From: Beta vulgaris subsp. vulgaris
Taxonomy: Eukaryota > Streptophyta > Magnoliopsida > Caryophyllales > Amaranthaceae
Assembly (NCBI RefSeq): GCF_026745355.1
Contig: NC_079207.1
Coordinates: 11,351,625 to 11,415,624, forward strand
Direction: 5' to 3'
Length of the DNA stretch: 64,000 nucleotides
In this document: piece by piece, positions 1 to 11,825 of the stretch
Numbering within the stretch: position 1 is the stretch's first letter
Layout of the letters: each line of letters opens with the position of its first letter
The notes under the pieces: model-generated
Databases searched by the model: none
What the model saw: the letters and a program-made list of their open reading frames with translations, nothing else
What the model was told of the DNA's origin: nothing
Translations under genes and position numbers: made by a program

Positions 1-10
1 AATATAAACT

Positions 11-252
11 ACAATCTAACACATTATACTAAGTATATATATCATAATTGAAGTGTTTGTGATTTCACTAACTTAAAACTACTCGTATTCATGCATTTTC
101 AAGAAATATGGCCTAAAATGAGCTAAATGACCTACATTTGGTTCTAACTTGCCTATATTTGGTAATTTCAATCAAAAATACAATCTAACACATTAAACTA
201 AGTATATATATCATATTTGAGGTGTTTATGGTTCAAACTAACGTAAAACTAT
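11..252. repeat. 72-bp repeat, period about 169 bp
   Basis: A block of about 72 bp starting at 11 (acaatctaacacatt...) recurs from 180 with a few substitutions. The offset is 169 bp. The intervening DNA (about 85-179) is not itself repeated inside the window, so I cannot say whether this is the edge of a satellite array or a simple duplication cut by the window start. No coding signal is present. Confidence 0.6.
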
Positions 253-456
253 CTTTGAACTTAAATATCTTTCATTATATATCAGTAAAAATTATAACGA
301 TTGAATAGTAATAATGTATACTAATTGAGACGAATCAAACAAGACTCCACATGACTATATTTTTTCTTATAAATTGAAAAAAAATTTAGAAGATTCTCTC
401 TAAATATGAATAGTGTCAAGATTCTAAGTGAGAACCATAAAAAAACAGAGGAAATA
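245..456. mobile_element. Decayed Stowaway-type MITE
   Basis: The interior matches the four better-preserved Stowaways of this window (11248, 45577, 59139, 60921): it has the shared core gacgaatcaaacaag...ccacatgactatattttttct at 318-365 and ends with a worn AACAGAGGAAATA at 445-457. The CTCCCTCCGT left terminus has been lost. It is a non-autonomous Tc1/mariner-type element with no coding capacity. Confidence 0.6.
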
Positions 457-1039
457 GATCTTTAATGTAAAATCGTTCTACTGTATATATTCTAAACCTT
501 TTTCTTCTTTTTATATATTATTAGTGTTTTCCTAATTATGCATATTATATGATTGTCCTGCTTTATTGCCTTTATCACCCACATGTTATTTTTGCTAATC
601 AAAGACCTAAAGAACTATTCTAACATTAATCAGATAAATTTGAACAACCTGTTAGGTTCCCTATAATGTGTAATGAATCGATATTTAGTAGAGGCCATCA
701 ATGGACAATATGGTTCCGGACTGTATTGTATGCTCACCCCCGAACTCGATCTCTGGTTCATTTTGACCATCTATGGAGTAATGATGGAGAAATCCACATT
801 ATTGGATAATTTGTCCCTACGGTTTTCCCATATTCAATTAGGTTTATGATTCTTCCTAAAAAGAAGTTGGCGACTTCTTTCAAAACAATTTTCAATAAAA
901 CCTTTACAGCGGGGTAGTCAAATCTAATACGTGCTCACACCACGTAGGCAAAATAAAAACACGCCTACACAACCTAACCAAACCTAAAGGGAGACAAACC
1001 AACTAGGTTGGACCCCCTCACCTTTAGGTAGGTAAATGA
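457..1039. other. Unassigned AT-rich DNA
   Basis: No ORF, terminal repeat or RNA gene is recognisable. The last 100 bases may include the 3' untranslated end of the adjacent minus-strand LINE, but no poly(T) or target duplication marks a boundary. Confidence 0.5.
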
Positions 1040-2245
1040 GCCAACGTGGAACTAATTACGTTCCATCTCTTACAGATTTAAAAACCAAGCATCAACCTCT
1101 CACAACTATCTTCTTAGGCAACACATCATATATTCTAGCCTTAAACGGACTCTTGACTTGTATAACAACTCTACTGATGCTCGGAACATGTTGTTCCCAA
1201 TACACTAAATTCCTACTGTGCCAAACTAAATAAACTAGTGCAGCTATACTAGCTAATATAGGCTGTTTCTGAAACTTTGATCTATTTCCTCCCTGAATTC
1301 TTATGATTAGTTGACTAAGATCATCTGTAGCTATCCTGATATGCAACCAATCCTTAAACTGCTACAAACATTGTTTGCTGAATTGACATTCAAAGAAGAG
1401 ATGTATGTGATCCGATCTGCTGCTGTCACAAATTAAGCATAAATCTGTTTAACTTATTCCATACTGAGCTAACCTGGCTATAGTTTGAAGCTTAGCTTGT
1501 AGCTAATCAAAGTATAAAGCGATGCTTTTGAACATTTAATTTGTTCCAAACAACTTTGTCCCATGTGACCTTGTTTGGTTCTCCCATGAGATTGTTATAA
1601 ATAGTTTTAATAGAATATCTACTCATGCTACTAAATTCACACTGTGTATACACTTGCTTAATCTGTTCTTTAATAGCACAAATTCTCCTCCAATACTAGC
1701 TTGAAGTAGCCTTAGGAGCATAAGTCCACCAATCAGCCCCTCTCAAATACACTGCATCCACCCATTTTATCCAAAGAATATCTTGTTTAGGTTCTATTAC
1801 CCATACATATTTAGCCAAACTAGCCACATTCCACAAAAAGATATTCCTGAAACCAATTCCCCCTGCTGCTTTATGAGTACACACTTATTCTCAGGAAACA
1901 TCACCAGACTTATTTATAAAATGATAGCCACTCCACAAGAAAGCTCTGCAAATCTTACCTATGTCAATCAATACTGACTTAGGAAGGATGAATACCTGAG
2001 CCCAGTATATATGCAAACTCAATAAGACTAAGTTAATAAGCTGAACTCTTATAGTGTAGGACAAATTCCTTAAACTCCGATCCATACCCTGATCCTAGCT
2101 GTGATTTTTCTATAAGCACCCCACATTGTGTAGTAGTAATTCTCTTAGCACATATTGGTACTCCTAAGTACCTTAATGGAAGGGTTTGTTGTGTAAAACC
2201 TGAAGTTGTTGTTATTCTTTGTATATCCGCTTGAGGCATCCCACA
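1040..2245 (-). pseudogene. L1-type LINE ORF2 remnant (RT tail and zf-RVT)
   Basis: Several minus-strand frames read in order as the C-terminal part of a plant LINE ORF2. At 2033-2239 is the post-palm motif LPLRYLGVPI. At 1891-2085 is RVQLINLVLLSLHIYWAQVF followed by the CRAFLW box. At 1696-1884 is GGIGFRNIFLWNVASLAKYVW...WIKWVDAVYL. At 1092-1346 is the zf-RVT tail (LVYLVWHSRNLVYW). The endonuclease and the catalytic FADD core are absent, so the copy is 5'-truncated near the microsatellite at 2401. It is broken by many frameshifts and stops and cannot be functional. The 3' end on the low-coordinate side has no clear poly(A) tail. The assignment to the L1/RTE-like plant LINE class is firm; the family is not identifiable. 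Confidence 0.85.
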
Positions 2246-2400
2246 AGCATATATAACAAATTAATAAAGAGAAGTTGTGATCAATGATCCCTCCTCATTG
2301 CACGCGGATGTACATACTTCTAGTTTAGATGCAAGGTCATGTGTTGAACCCTAATTTCGTTGTGGTTCTTAAGAAAAATTGGACTAATCACCAAGACAAT

Positions 2401-2860
<460 letters not shown>

Positions 2861-2932
2861 TGGGATCCGGTGAGAATAGGTCTCTATGTGAGAACACTTC
2901 TTTATGTGAGAATGAATCTCATCCGTAGGTTA

Positions 2933-3092
2933 CCAAGAGAATCAAGAAAACGACATGGAGCAAATAAGCCTCCAAAACTATGAGAAAATATCATAGTGAC
3001 CATGTGTTATATCATAATAACCCATCTATCACATGTTTAAAGAAATTAGTCAAGAAAAAAAAAAATATTTACTATTTCCATATCATGGTGAC
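2933..3092 (+). repeat. Internal direct repeat of element A, copy 1 (left part)
   Basis: The sequence from agagaatcaagaaaa to atatcatggtgac is repeated at 11618-11780 at high identity. Copy 1 is split by the hAT insertion: its continuation is 11129-11180 (gtccctctgctatatcatag). The duplication therefore predates the hAT insertion. Confidence 0.75.
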
Positions 3093-3710
3093 TAGGGGTG
3101 AGCACAACCGGGTACCCGGTAGAATTTCATGGACTGGGAACCTAAATTTTCTGGAATTGGTCTAACAGGGTCCTAAATTTTTGGACCCAGACCCGGAACC
3201 GTTGGGTACCAGTTCCAGAACTGGGTACTCAGTTGTAATTTAACAATATACTAAAATGGGCCAATTGAACTATAAAATTAAAAAAAAAAAGGACCTAAAG
3301 GCCTACTAACTAGAAAGTATTACAAGTTAAATGGGCCTAAATGCCATTTTCACAACAAACATTCAAAGTTAATACACTACAAACATCATAAATTAAACAA
3401 CTAAATCCACAATACATAATAAATTACAATTTTACAAGTCTCGACTCTCAAGTTAACAAGAGCACAAAAGTTGCAAAGTCTCACAAAACACACTTTGTAA
3501 AGCTTGAACAAATTCACAAATGAGATCTTGATTCATTCCAATCATGTCATTATAGATTCTGTCATTATACAGATCTTGATTCACTTTGTAAAGCCACTGA
3601 AAGGAAAAAAAAATTTAGTGATGAACAATGATTGAATACAGATTCTGTCATTATACAGATTATGTCATTAGGGAGACAAATACAGATCCTGTCATTAAAT
3701 ACAGAATGTG

Positions 3711-3913
3711 TGAAGAAATCAATAGTAATCATACTGATTTCAGAGAGAAGAAGAAAATCAGAGATTGTATTATTCACTCTTAATGACAAGATGAGCTAAA
3801 CACCAGCTTATATACAAGATGTAACAAGAGAAAACAACTTGTAACTAACTTTGTAACTAACTTCCACTTTCTTTATTACAAGCAATATAATTTATATTTA
3901 AATAAATCCTATA
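3711..3913 (-). repeat. Copia 3' LTR
   Basis: 203 bp, nearly identical to the 5' LTR at 9944-10134 but with an extra 12 bp (a second TAACTTTGTAAC-type unit near 3840-3862). Outside it lies the ATGTG duplication. Confidence 0.9.
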
Positions 3914-6900
3914 CTCCCCCTTCAAGCTGGACCTTAGAGATGAGTCCAAGCTTGGCAGATAGAACATGATGCTGAAAAGAATTGAGAGACTTAGTGAGAA
4001 TGTTAGCGAGTTAATTGGCACTTGATACATGAGCTGTTTAAATGAAGCCAGCAGCAACTTGCTCACGAATATAGTGCATATATCTCTTTAGGTGCTTAGT
4101 CTTTTCATGGAACATTGGATTTTTAGCCAAGTGTTCTGCTGAGGTGTTGTCACAATAGAGAGTAATAGGCAAAGGAACTGAAATCTGAAGATCAGCAAGT
4201 AAACCTTGAATCCACACTAGTTCACTAGCTGTTGCTGACATACTTCTGTATTCAGCTTCAGCAGAAGACTTGCTAACACTCTGCTGTTTCTTAGTATTCC
4301 AAGAGACTAGATTAGAACCAATAAATACTGCATAAGAGCTCAGAGAACGACTAGTAAACTGGCAAGAACTCCAGTCAGCATCACTATAAGCAATGACCTG
4401 AAGATCTGAAGTAGCAGAATACCATAAACCAGTGTCTAATGTACCTTTGAGATATTTGAGAACATGTAAGGTAACCTTCAAATGAGGAACTCTTGGTGAA
4501 TGCATGAACTGGCTTAGGTGCTGAACTGAGTAAGACAAATCTGGTCTAGTGATTCCCAAGTATAAAAGTCTCCCAACAAGTCTCCTGTTAACATCAGGAC
4601 TTTCAAGCAAATCTCCAACTTCAGGAGATAACATCAGGCCAGTAGACAAAGGAGCAGGAGCAGTAAAACATTCTTCCATGCCAGCATCAACCAGAATGTC
4701 TTTGATATATTTTCTTTGAGAAAGAAAAATCCCTTTGTCATTTCTATGAACTTCTATCCCAAGAAAATAAGTTAAGTCACCAAGATCCTTGATGGTGAAT
4801 GCCTTGTCTAAAGCAAGTTTAACAGCAGCTATCTGAGAAGTAAAAGTGCCAGTAACCAGAATATCATCCACATAGACTAAAACTACCAAAAACTCTCCAT
4901 CTTCTGTTATGGTATATAAAGAATAGTCTTGAGTAGATTGTTTAAACTTTAAGCAAAGCAAGAAAGTACATAGCTCTTTATTCCATTGGCGAGAAGCTTG
5001 TTTAAGACCATATAAAGATCTTTTAAGCCTACAAACTACACCTCTTCATCAATGAAACCATGTAAAAACGCATTGTTAACGTCCAATTGACATAAATGCT
5101 AGCCTCTTACAGCAGCAAGAGCTATCACAATCCTCACTGTTGCTAATTTAGCAACTGAAGAAAAAGTCTGAGTGAAGTCTTGACCCTGAATCTGTTGGTA
5201 TCCAATAGCCACCAACCTGGCTTTATGTCTTTTTATGGAGCCATCAGGCTTTAATTTGGTTTTGAAAACCCACTTAGAACCTATAGCCTTTTTATCTTTA
5301 GGCAAACAAGTAAGATCCCAAGTATCATTGCTTTCAAGAGCTTGTAATTCCTTCTCCATAGCTAATACCCAATTACGATCATTTTTAGCTTGGTTATAGT
5401 GTTTAGGTTCAAGGTTAGAAGAATTAACAGTGAAGGATAAAGATTGAGTATTGTCTGAAAGAGATGGATTCTTATGAGGAATATAGCCTCCAATAAAATC
5501 CTGAAAAGCATGAAAAGGAGTAATAATTCTTGATGAAGTTCTGAGAGGAACATAAGAATTAATATCATGAACAATAGAAGGAACTGTAGTCTGTTGTCTG
5601 GGATTTTCAGAAATGTGAGTAGAGGAAGTATGAGAAGAAATAGTAGAAGAGATAAGAGTAGGATCATTATGTGAAGGTGGATCATTATGTGAAGGTTCTG
5701 AATCTGGAGTAAGAGAAGAATTATGGATAGAAGAAGAATTGTGTTCATTATCAGAATGAACAACATGATCAGAATGAACAACATGATCAGAATGAAACTG
5801 AACAAGTTGTGGATGAACATTTGGTGCAGTAACAGTAGAATGAGAAAGTTTATATGGAAAAACATTCTCAAAGAAGATAACATCTCTGGATATGAAAACA
5901 TGATGAGTATTAAGATCAAATAATTTAAAAGCTTTATAGCCAGCAGGATATCCAAGAAATAGACATCTTTTAGTTCTAGAATCAAAATTATCTCTTTTCA
6001 ATGAATTGTTATAGGCAAAACAAAGAGATCCAAAGACTCTCAGATTATTATAGTCAGGAACAATATTGAACATTACCTCAAATGGTGTTTTCCAGTTCAA
6101 GACAGAAGAAGGAATTTTGTTCAGTAGATGAGTTGCTGAGAGCAAACATTCTCCCCAAAACTTCTTTGGAAGCCCAGCATGAAACCTCAATGCTCTTGCA
6201 ATTTCTAGTAAACTTCTATGTTTCCTCTCAACTCTACCATTTTGTTGAGGAACATAAGGAGCACTCTTTTCATGCAATATACCTTTATCAGCAAATAATC
6301 TTGTACAAGATTCTTTCACTACCTCGGTCCCATTATCAGATCTAACTCTTTTAATGCTCTTCTGGAATTGAGTTTCTACCATGCTCAAGAAATCTTTTAT
6401 AACTCTTTCAACTTGCAACATATTATGCAATAAAAATGTCCATGTAACTCTGCTATTATTATCCAAGATAGTCAGAAAATAAGAAGCACCATCCAATGAT
6501 TTCACCTTGTAAGGACCCCATAAATCCAAGTGAATCAAATCAAAGCAAGCAGAAGCTCTACTAGTACTGACAGAAAAGGGAAATTTATGCTATTTAGAAC
6601 TAAAACACACACCACAATTGTATTCTGTAAGACCTTTACAATGATCAACATCAATGTGTTTCATTTTGGACAAAGAAGGATGTCCTAATCTAGCATGAAG
6701 TAACTCCAATTTTTCTCTAGAATTATTCTTATGCTGATGCATAGTAGTGGCAGTTTTATTTGGTAAGCTAAGCATATCTATACCATTTACATCATCAACT
6801 ACATTATCTACTGTGTTACATACAGCAGTATCACCAGTTCTAACATCACTTCTTGAGCTTTTGAAGTCAGAAGAACTCAAGTAGTATAAACCATTTGTTC

Positions 6901-7124
6901 TGGTACCAGCACCAATCTGCTCAGACCTAGAAAGGTCCTGGAAAGAACATTCATATCTTGTAAAATTCACTTGAACACCATTTTGTTCAATTAATCTACC
7001 AACAGATAAAAGGTTGTGCTTAAATTCTTTTACTAAAAGAACATCAGACAACACCAGCTTGTCATTTAACACCACATCACCTATCATATCAACATGTTTA
7101 TTACTTCCATCTGGTAAACCAACC
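3912..7124 (-). pseudogene. Copia pol: pre-integrase, integrase, RT, RNase H (broken)
   Basis: Reading down the minus strand: the GAG-pre-integrase zinc motif (HARLGHPSLSKMKH...GVC) is at 6590-6700. Integrase follows with LDLWGPY, SDNGTEV and VERKHRSLLEIARALR (D, D and E catalytic positions present). RT begins at SKWVFKTKLKPDGSIKRHKARLVA (about 5260) and keeps YVDD (near 4870). RNase H shows AYSDADW, SKSSAEAEYR and LYCDNTSA. Defects seen: an in-frame TAG just after the pre-integrase domain (about 6588), a TAG replacing the usual Trp after AVRG (about 5097), a small deletion with frameshift near 5045 that removes part of the RT between the EEV and VCRLKRSLYGL segments, and two stops near the C-terminus (about 4035 and 4010). 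The copy is inactive in cis. The domain order protease-integrase-RT-RNase H identifies copia rather than gypsy. Confidence 0.93.
3914..3930 (-). promoter_or_regulatory. Copia polypurine tract
   Basis: On the minus strand the sequence GAAGGGGGAG lies immediately before the 3' LTR. This is the usual plus-strand DNA primer position in LTR retrotransposons. Confidence 0.8.
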
Positions 7125-7127
7125 TTA

Positions 7128-8473
7128 CACTACAAAAAAAAAGTCCATTTAGAGACGGACAAAATCCGTCCCTAAATAGGTCAAATCCGTCGCTATATGG
7201 GCTTAGAGACGGATTTAGAGACGGATATTGTCCCTCTCTAAAACCCTTGTCGCTAATTCGAGTTAGAGACGAATTTTAAAAATCCGTCTCTAAAGTTTAG
7301 AGACGGATTTTGGAAATCCGTCTCTAAGCTTAGAGACGGATTTAGGAAATCCGTCTCTAAGCTTAAAATCCGTCTCTAGTTTAGAGACGGATTTTGAAAA
7401 TCCGTCTCTAAGTTAGAGACGGATTTTGGAAATCCGTCTCTAAGTTTAGAGACGGATTTTGGAAATCCGTCTCTAAATTCGCTGAAAATATAAAAAATAT
7501 ATAAACGAAATTAACAACACGATAGTGCCTAATATTATCATGATTATATTTAATCACCTATTATTACCTACCTAGTTCAAGTTGATCTCATTACCATTTA
7601 GGAATATCCCTTAAGTAAACCGGTTCAGCTCTACAAGGGAAAGGATAAGAAGACTCCACAGTCGCAGGAATCGCTGTTCGTAGGAATCGAACTTGTAACC
7701 TCAAAGAAACGAGAAGAAGCTCCAACCAACTACACCAAATACAACTTGTATACTTCTCTACATAATATTGGTAATATGTAGAAGAAATATTAGAGACGGA
7801 TTCAAAAATCCGTCCCTAATTTAGAGACGGATTTTCAAATCCGTCCCTAAATTAGAGACGGATTTTAAAATCCGTCTCTAACTTAGAGACGGATTTTTAA
7901 AATCCGTCCCTAAATTAAAGAAGTGCAATAAAATATTTATATTTGAATTTAGAGACAGATTTTTAGAATCCGTCTCTAAATTTAGAGACGGATTTTAAAA
8001 ATCCGTCCCTAAATTAGAGACGGATTCTAAAAATCCGTCCCTAAATTAGAGACGGATTCTAAAAATCCGTCCCTAAATTAGAGACGGATTTTGAAAATCC
8101 GTCTCTAAATTAAATATGTGGAATAAAATATTCATATGTAAATTTAGAGACGGATTTTTAAATCCGTCTCTAACTTTAGGGACGGATTATCAATATCCGT
8201 CCCTAAGTTAGAGACGGATTTTCAAAATCCGTCTCTAAATTTATTTCGAGATGGATTTTTAAAATCCGTCTCTAATTTAGGGACAGATTTTTAAAATCCG
8301 TCCCTAAAGTTAGAGACGGATTTAAAAATCCATCTCTAATTTAGAGACGGATTTAAAAAATCCGTCTCTAAATAAATTTAGAGACGGATTATCAATATTC
8401 CGTCTCTAAATTAGAAACGGATATATATCCGTCTCCAAAAATCCGTCGCTATATAAGCTTTTTTTTTGTAGTG
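7128..8473. mobile_element. Non-autonomous CACTA, TTAGAGACGGATTTT family
   Basis: Terminal inverted repeats CACTACAAAAAAAAAG (7128) and CTTTTTTTTTGTAGTG (ending 8473) with 3-bp target duplication TTA (7125-7127, 8474-8476) identify an En/Spm (CACTA) element. Subterminal regions 7140-7485 and 7795-8455 are dense arrays of TTAGAGACGGATTTT in both orientations, so consecutive units pair as hairpins. The core 7490-7790 is unrelated AT-rich DNA. There is no transposase. Confidence 0.92.
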
Positions 8474-9795
8474 TTAATAGGTTTATGCAACTTTCTTTTA
8501 TTGACCAGCACACTGTCATCATATGTCATATGGTCACAAGCACCAGAATCAACAATCCATAAATCATTCACATGACAATTAAAGGAATGGGATGTAATAC
8601 CTGCGTAGTTTGCACAGGATATACCACTGGAATCTCCAACTTGAACCTGCTTTCCCTTCATAGCTTTCATAACTTCCTGACAAATGGCATTTAACATATC
8701 AGAATTAACTCCATTGACTTCACTTGTATTATCAAGAGGATCAATTCCAGCCATCTCTTGTGTAGAATATACATTTGCAGCAAGTTTAGCACCATGAGGT
8801 TGGTTCCCTTGGTTTCCTTTAGAAGCTTTAATGGCATTATACCATTCAGGATAGCCTATGAGTTTAAAACATTGATCTGCTGTGTGCCCCTTTACTTTAC
8901 AATGACTACATTGCTTGTTCATCTTTTCCTTCTTTAACTCTCTCCAGTCCTTCTTTCCCTGCGCATAACTATTTCCTTTGTAAGCTTCCACCATGGCACT
9001 GCTAATCATGGCACTACTATCAGCTGCCATACTACTCACTTTTTTCTGCTTCTCTATCTGTTGAGTAATAGAGAACACCTTATTTATCCCAGGTAGAGGA
9101 TCCATTGACAATACATTAGTTACAGTATTGTCAAATCCTTCATTAAGACCAAGAAGGAATTTCATCATTCTGTCTTCATCTTCAAGTTCAGCCAGTTTCT
9201 TTAAGAAAGAACAACTACAATTATTCAATGCACCACATATGCAAGAAGGAAAAGCCCTGAGGCTATTCATTTTATCCCAAAGCTTCTTTAATTTCCCATA
9301 GTAAGTCACTATATTCAGGTTTTCTTGTCTGAGATTATCTATCTCTTTCTTTAGCTGATATATTAGTGGTCCATTTGACTTCCCGAATCTTTCAGTTAAT
9401 TCTTTCCACAAATCAACAGCATTATCTATGTATCCAAAATCATCAGCTAATTCAGCATTCATGGAACTTAAAATCCAACTTACTACCATGAAATCAGCAT
9501 GCTTCCATTTATGATAATCCTTGTTAGTTACAGAAGGTTTCAAGATTTCACCATTGATGAAACCTTCTTTATTTTTCGCAATTAAGGCACGTCTAACATT
9601 TCTACTCCAGCGAATGTAATTGACACCATTGAATACAGTAGTAACTAACGAAGAAGTTGGATTATCAGAGGATGAAATAAAATAAGGATCGAGATTACCT
9701 CCATTGTTACCTCCATTGTAACCTCTCAGATTACCTCTATTATTTCCTTCATTATTCGAACCTTCAGTATTCATAGATCCTTCTTCTAACGCCAT
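8474..9795 (-). pseudogene. Copia gag and protease start
   Basis: Starts MALEEGSMNTEGS at 9795, a little downstream of the PBS. An Asn/Gly-rich N-terminus is followed by the copia Gag domains (SRNVRRALIAKNKEGFING, then the UBN2-type region with LWKELTERFGKSNGPLIYQLKKEI). The nucleic-acid-binding zinc knuckle CSHCKVKGHTADQC is at about residues 300-313, and the aspartic protease active site WIVDSGACDHM is near the end (about 8540). The frame is open over about 440 codons until it enters the CACTA insertion, where a few foreign residues precede a stop. Apart from that insertion the gag half looks better preserved than pol. Confidence 0.93.
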
Positions 9796-9931
9796 ATTTC
9801 ACAAATTGACGCAGAATCAACAAGTTTTATGCAAGAAAATTTCGCAATTACAATCGCAAGAAATTTTCGCAACAATTTTAGATGAAAACTCACCAATTTT
9901 AGGAAAACCTCAATCTCAGCTTGAGATTATT

Positions 9932-9943
9932 GCTCTGATACCA
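9932..9943 (-). promoter_or_regulatory. Copia primer binding site (tRNA-iMet)
   Basis: The minus strand reads TGGTATCAGAGC directly after the 5' LTR, complementary to the 3' end of initiator tRNA-Met, the standard primer of plant copia elements. Confidence 0.9.
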
Positions 9944-10134
9944 TGAAGAAATCAATAGTAATCATACTGATTTTAGAGAGAAGAAGAATATCAGAGATTG
10001 TATTATTCACTCTTAATGACAAAATGAGCTAAACACCAGCTTATATACAAGATGTAACAAGAGAAAACAACTTGTAACTAACTTCCACTTTCTTTATTAC
10101 AAGCAATATAATTTATATTTAAATAAATCCTATA
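9944..10134 (-). repeat. Copia 5' LTR
   Basis: 191 bp; pairs with 3711-3913. The few differences include the 12-bp indel and scattered substitutions (for example gatttcag/gattttag). Confidence 0.9.
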
Positions 10135-11136
10135 ATGTGGAACAAAGATAAATTAAGTACCATGATGAACAATGATTGAAAAGAACAGGAGACAAATATC
10201 TACATCAAATTAGTGAATGAATGGAACACGAATTTATATAAAAAAAAGACAGAAATTTAAAATGAAATTCAGTAGAGAAGTTTGACTTTGATGCTTGAGT
10301 TTCTCATGAATTATATACATCCAAATGAAATGATTCAGTAGAAGTTAAACTTAAAAGAATTATATACAACCAACAACAATTTGACATATAAATACAAATA
10401 ATATGGGCTAAGCAAATCAATTACTTCATATCTAAACATTGAACGAATACATTTGTTTGATATTTCATTCTTTAATTTCGAAATTCCACAAAAAGTGAAA
10501 AAAAAAACACCATAAAGAACTGAATTTATATAACAAAAACACGAATTTATAAAAAAAAAATACAGAAATTTAAAATGACAGAGATAAACTGTAAAAAGAA
10601 AAATACCTTAAGAATGATGATTGCTGATTGCTATGAAGTATGAACCAGTAAAGATTATTGAGAGGGAGAAATGAAGTATGAGAGAGAGAGAGAGAGAAGA
10701 GGCACCAAAAGGCAAAAAGGCAAGGCAAAAAGGCAAAAGGCAAAAAGGCAAAAAGCCAAAAACAGCTGCGGTGGGAGCTAAACTTAGACTTAGGGTTACA
10801 AACTTACAATCTAAAGTGGATTGGGCTGATTTGCCTTTCACTATGTTTGGGCCAACTCAGCACCTCACTATTAAAAAATAACTAAAAACCAATTCCATGT
10901 ACCGGGTACCCGGACCCAAACCCGCTCCCACCGGGTACCCAGATCCGGAACTGGTCAAACCGGGTACCCACCAGGTACCGGGTCCGAAAAAATTCTACCC
11001 AGAATTGGAACCGGTTTCAACTGGGTACCTTTTTTGGACCCAGACCCGGACACAGTTGGACCGGGTCCGTGTCCGAACCCGGCGGGTCCATACCGAGTCC
11101 GGGTACTCGGAATTTCTGCTCACCCCTAATGGTGTC

Positions 11137-11247
11137 CCTCTGCTATATCATAGTGACCCTCTGCTGTATCAAGCAACTTTTTCCATCTCTCACGCGTTGA
11201 ACTTGTTCTTTGAAAATCACAACATTCTAGAATTACATTAAAAACTA
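11137..11247. other. Element A interior between hAT and Stowaway
   Basis: Continuation of the interrupted repeat copy 1 (to about 11180) and unassigned DNA. No gene. Confidence 0.5.
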
Positions 11248-11506
11248 CTCCCTCCGTTTCATATTAATCTACACACTTACACTTTTCACGCATGCCAATG
11301 AAAAACTTTGATGACATATATCTTTAGTTTTGTATTTGTAAAAATTATAAAAAGTACATATTTATAAAATACATGTTATGATGAATCTAACAAGATCCCA
11401 CATGACTATATTTTCATCCGCGTATAAATCACAAATGATGATCAAAGTGAAATTTGTGAATAGTGTAAAATGTCAAAGTGTGTAGATTAAAATGAAATGG
11501 AGGGAG
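11248..11506. mobile_element. Stowaway MITE
   Basis: 259 bp. CTCCCTCCGTTTC (11248) pairs with gaaatggagggag (ending 11506). TA target duplications lie at 11246-11247 and 11507-11508. The inverted match continues inward for about 30 bp (ATATTAATCTACACACTT). Tc1/mariner-type, non-coding. Confidence 0.92.
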
Positions 11507-11617
11507 TATATTTGAAGGGTGACTATATATGTATAACGGTCACTATATATCTTATGTAGTTATGTGTTCGAGCTGTGTTTTTTTTTTTTGTCCATTAAAG
11601 CTAAAATTGAGAAAATT

Positions 11618-11825
11618 AACAAGAGAATCAAGAAAATGACATTGATTAACTAAGCTTGCAAAACTATGAGAAAATATCATAGTGACCATGTATTATATCA
11701 TAATAACCGATCTATCACATGTTTAAAGAAATTAGTCAAGAAAAAAATAATATTTACTATTTTCATATCATGGTGACCCTCTGCTATATCATAGTGACCC
11801 TCTGCTGTATCATATATCGTAACCA
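11618..11825 (+). repeat. Internal direct repeat of element A, copy 2, with CCCTCTGCTGTATC minirepeats
   Basis: This uninterrupted copy shows what the hAT target looked like (catggtgaccctctgc). Downstream to 11990 the unit 'ccctctgctgtatcatagtaacc' is repeated five or six times with variation, a short degenerate tandem array. Confidence 0.7.

Larger units (their letters stand above)
3711..10134 (-). mobile_element. Ty1/copia retrotransposon inside the hAT
   Basis: A complete but dead copia in reverse orientation: 5' LTR 9944-10134, PBS 9932-9943, gag, protease, integrase, RT, RNase H, PPT and 3' LTR 3711-3913. It is flanked by the 5-bp target duplication ATGTG (3706-3710 and 10135-10139). 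On the coding strand the LTRs start TATAGG and end TTCTTCA, so the ends are TA...CA rather than the usual TG...CA. A CACTA element (7128-8473) sits between protease and pre-integrase domains. Confidence 0.92.
3093..11128. mobile_element. Non-autonomous hAT element hosting a copia
   Basis: The termini TAGGGGTGAGCA (3093) and TGCTCACCCCTA (ending 11128) are inverted repeats. They are flanked by an 8-bp target duplication with one mismatch, ATGGTGAC (3085-3092) and ATGGTGTC (11129-11136), as expected for the hAT superfamily. Both subterminal regions (3105-3235 and 10895-11112) are packed with GGGTACC/ACCCGG-type motifs, a layout often seen near hAT ends. Own sequence is about 1.6 kb and contains no transposase, so movement would need a partner in trans. 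The interior at 10700-10760 has an AAAAGGC minirepeat, and 3545-3690 has a repeated GATTCTGTCATTATACAGAT. Confidence 0.85.

Noticed and set aside
5362..5985. 207-codon Leu/Ile-rich minus-strand ORF
   Set aside because: Out-of-frame shadow of the copia integrase-RT linker.
7140..8455. CRISPR-like array of evenly sized repeats
   Set aside because: Units alternate in orientation, spacers are not unique, and the array lies inside CACTA termini with a target duplication in a plant genome.
10608..10881. Opposed ORFs of 77 and 67 codons
   Set aside because: Generated by the AAAAGGC minirepeat within the hAT.
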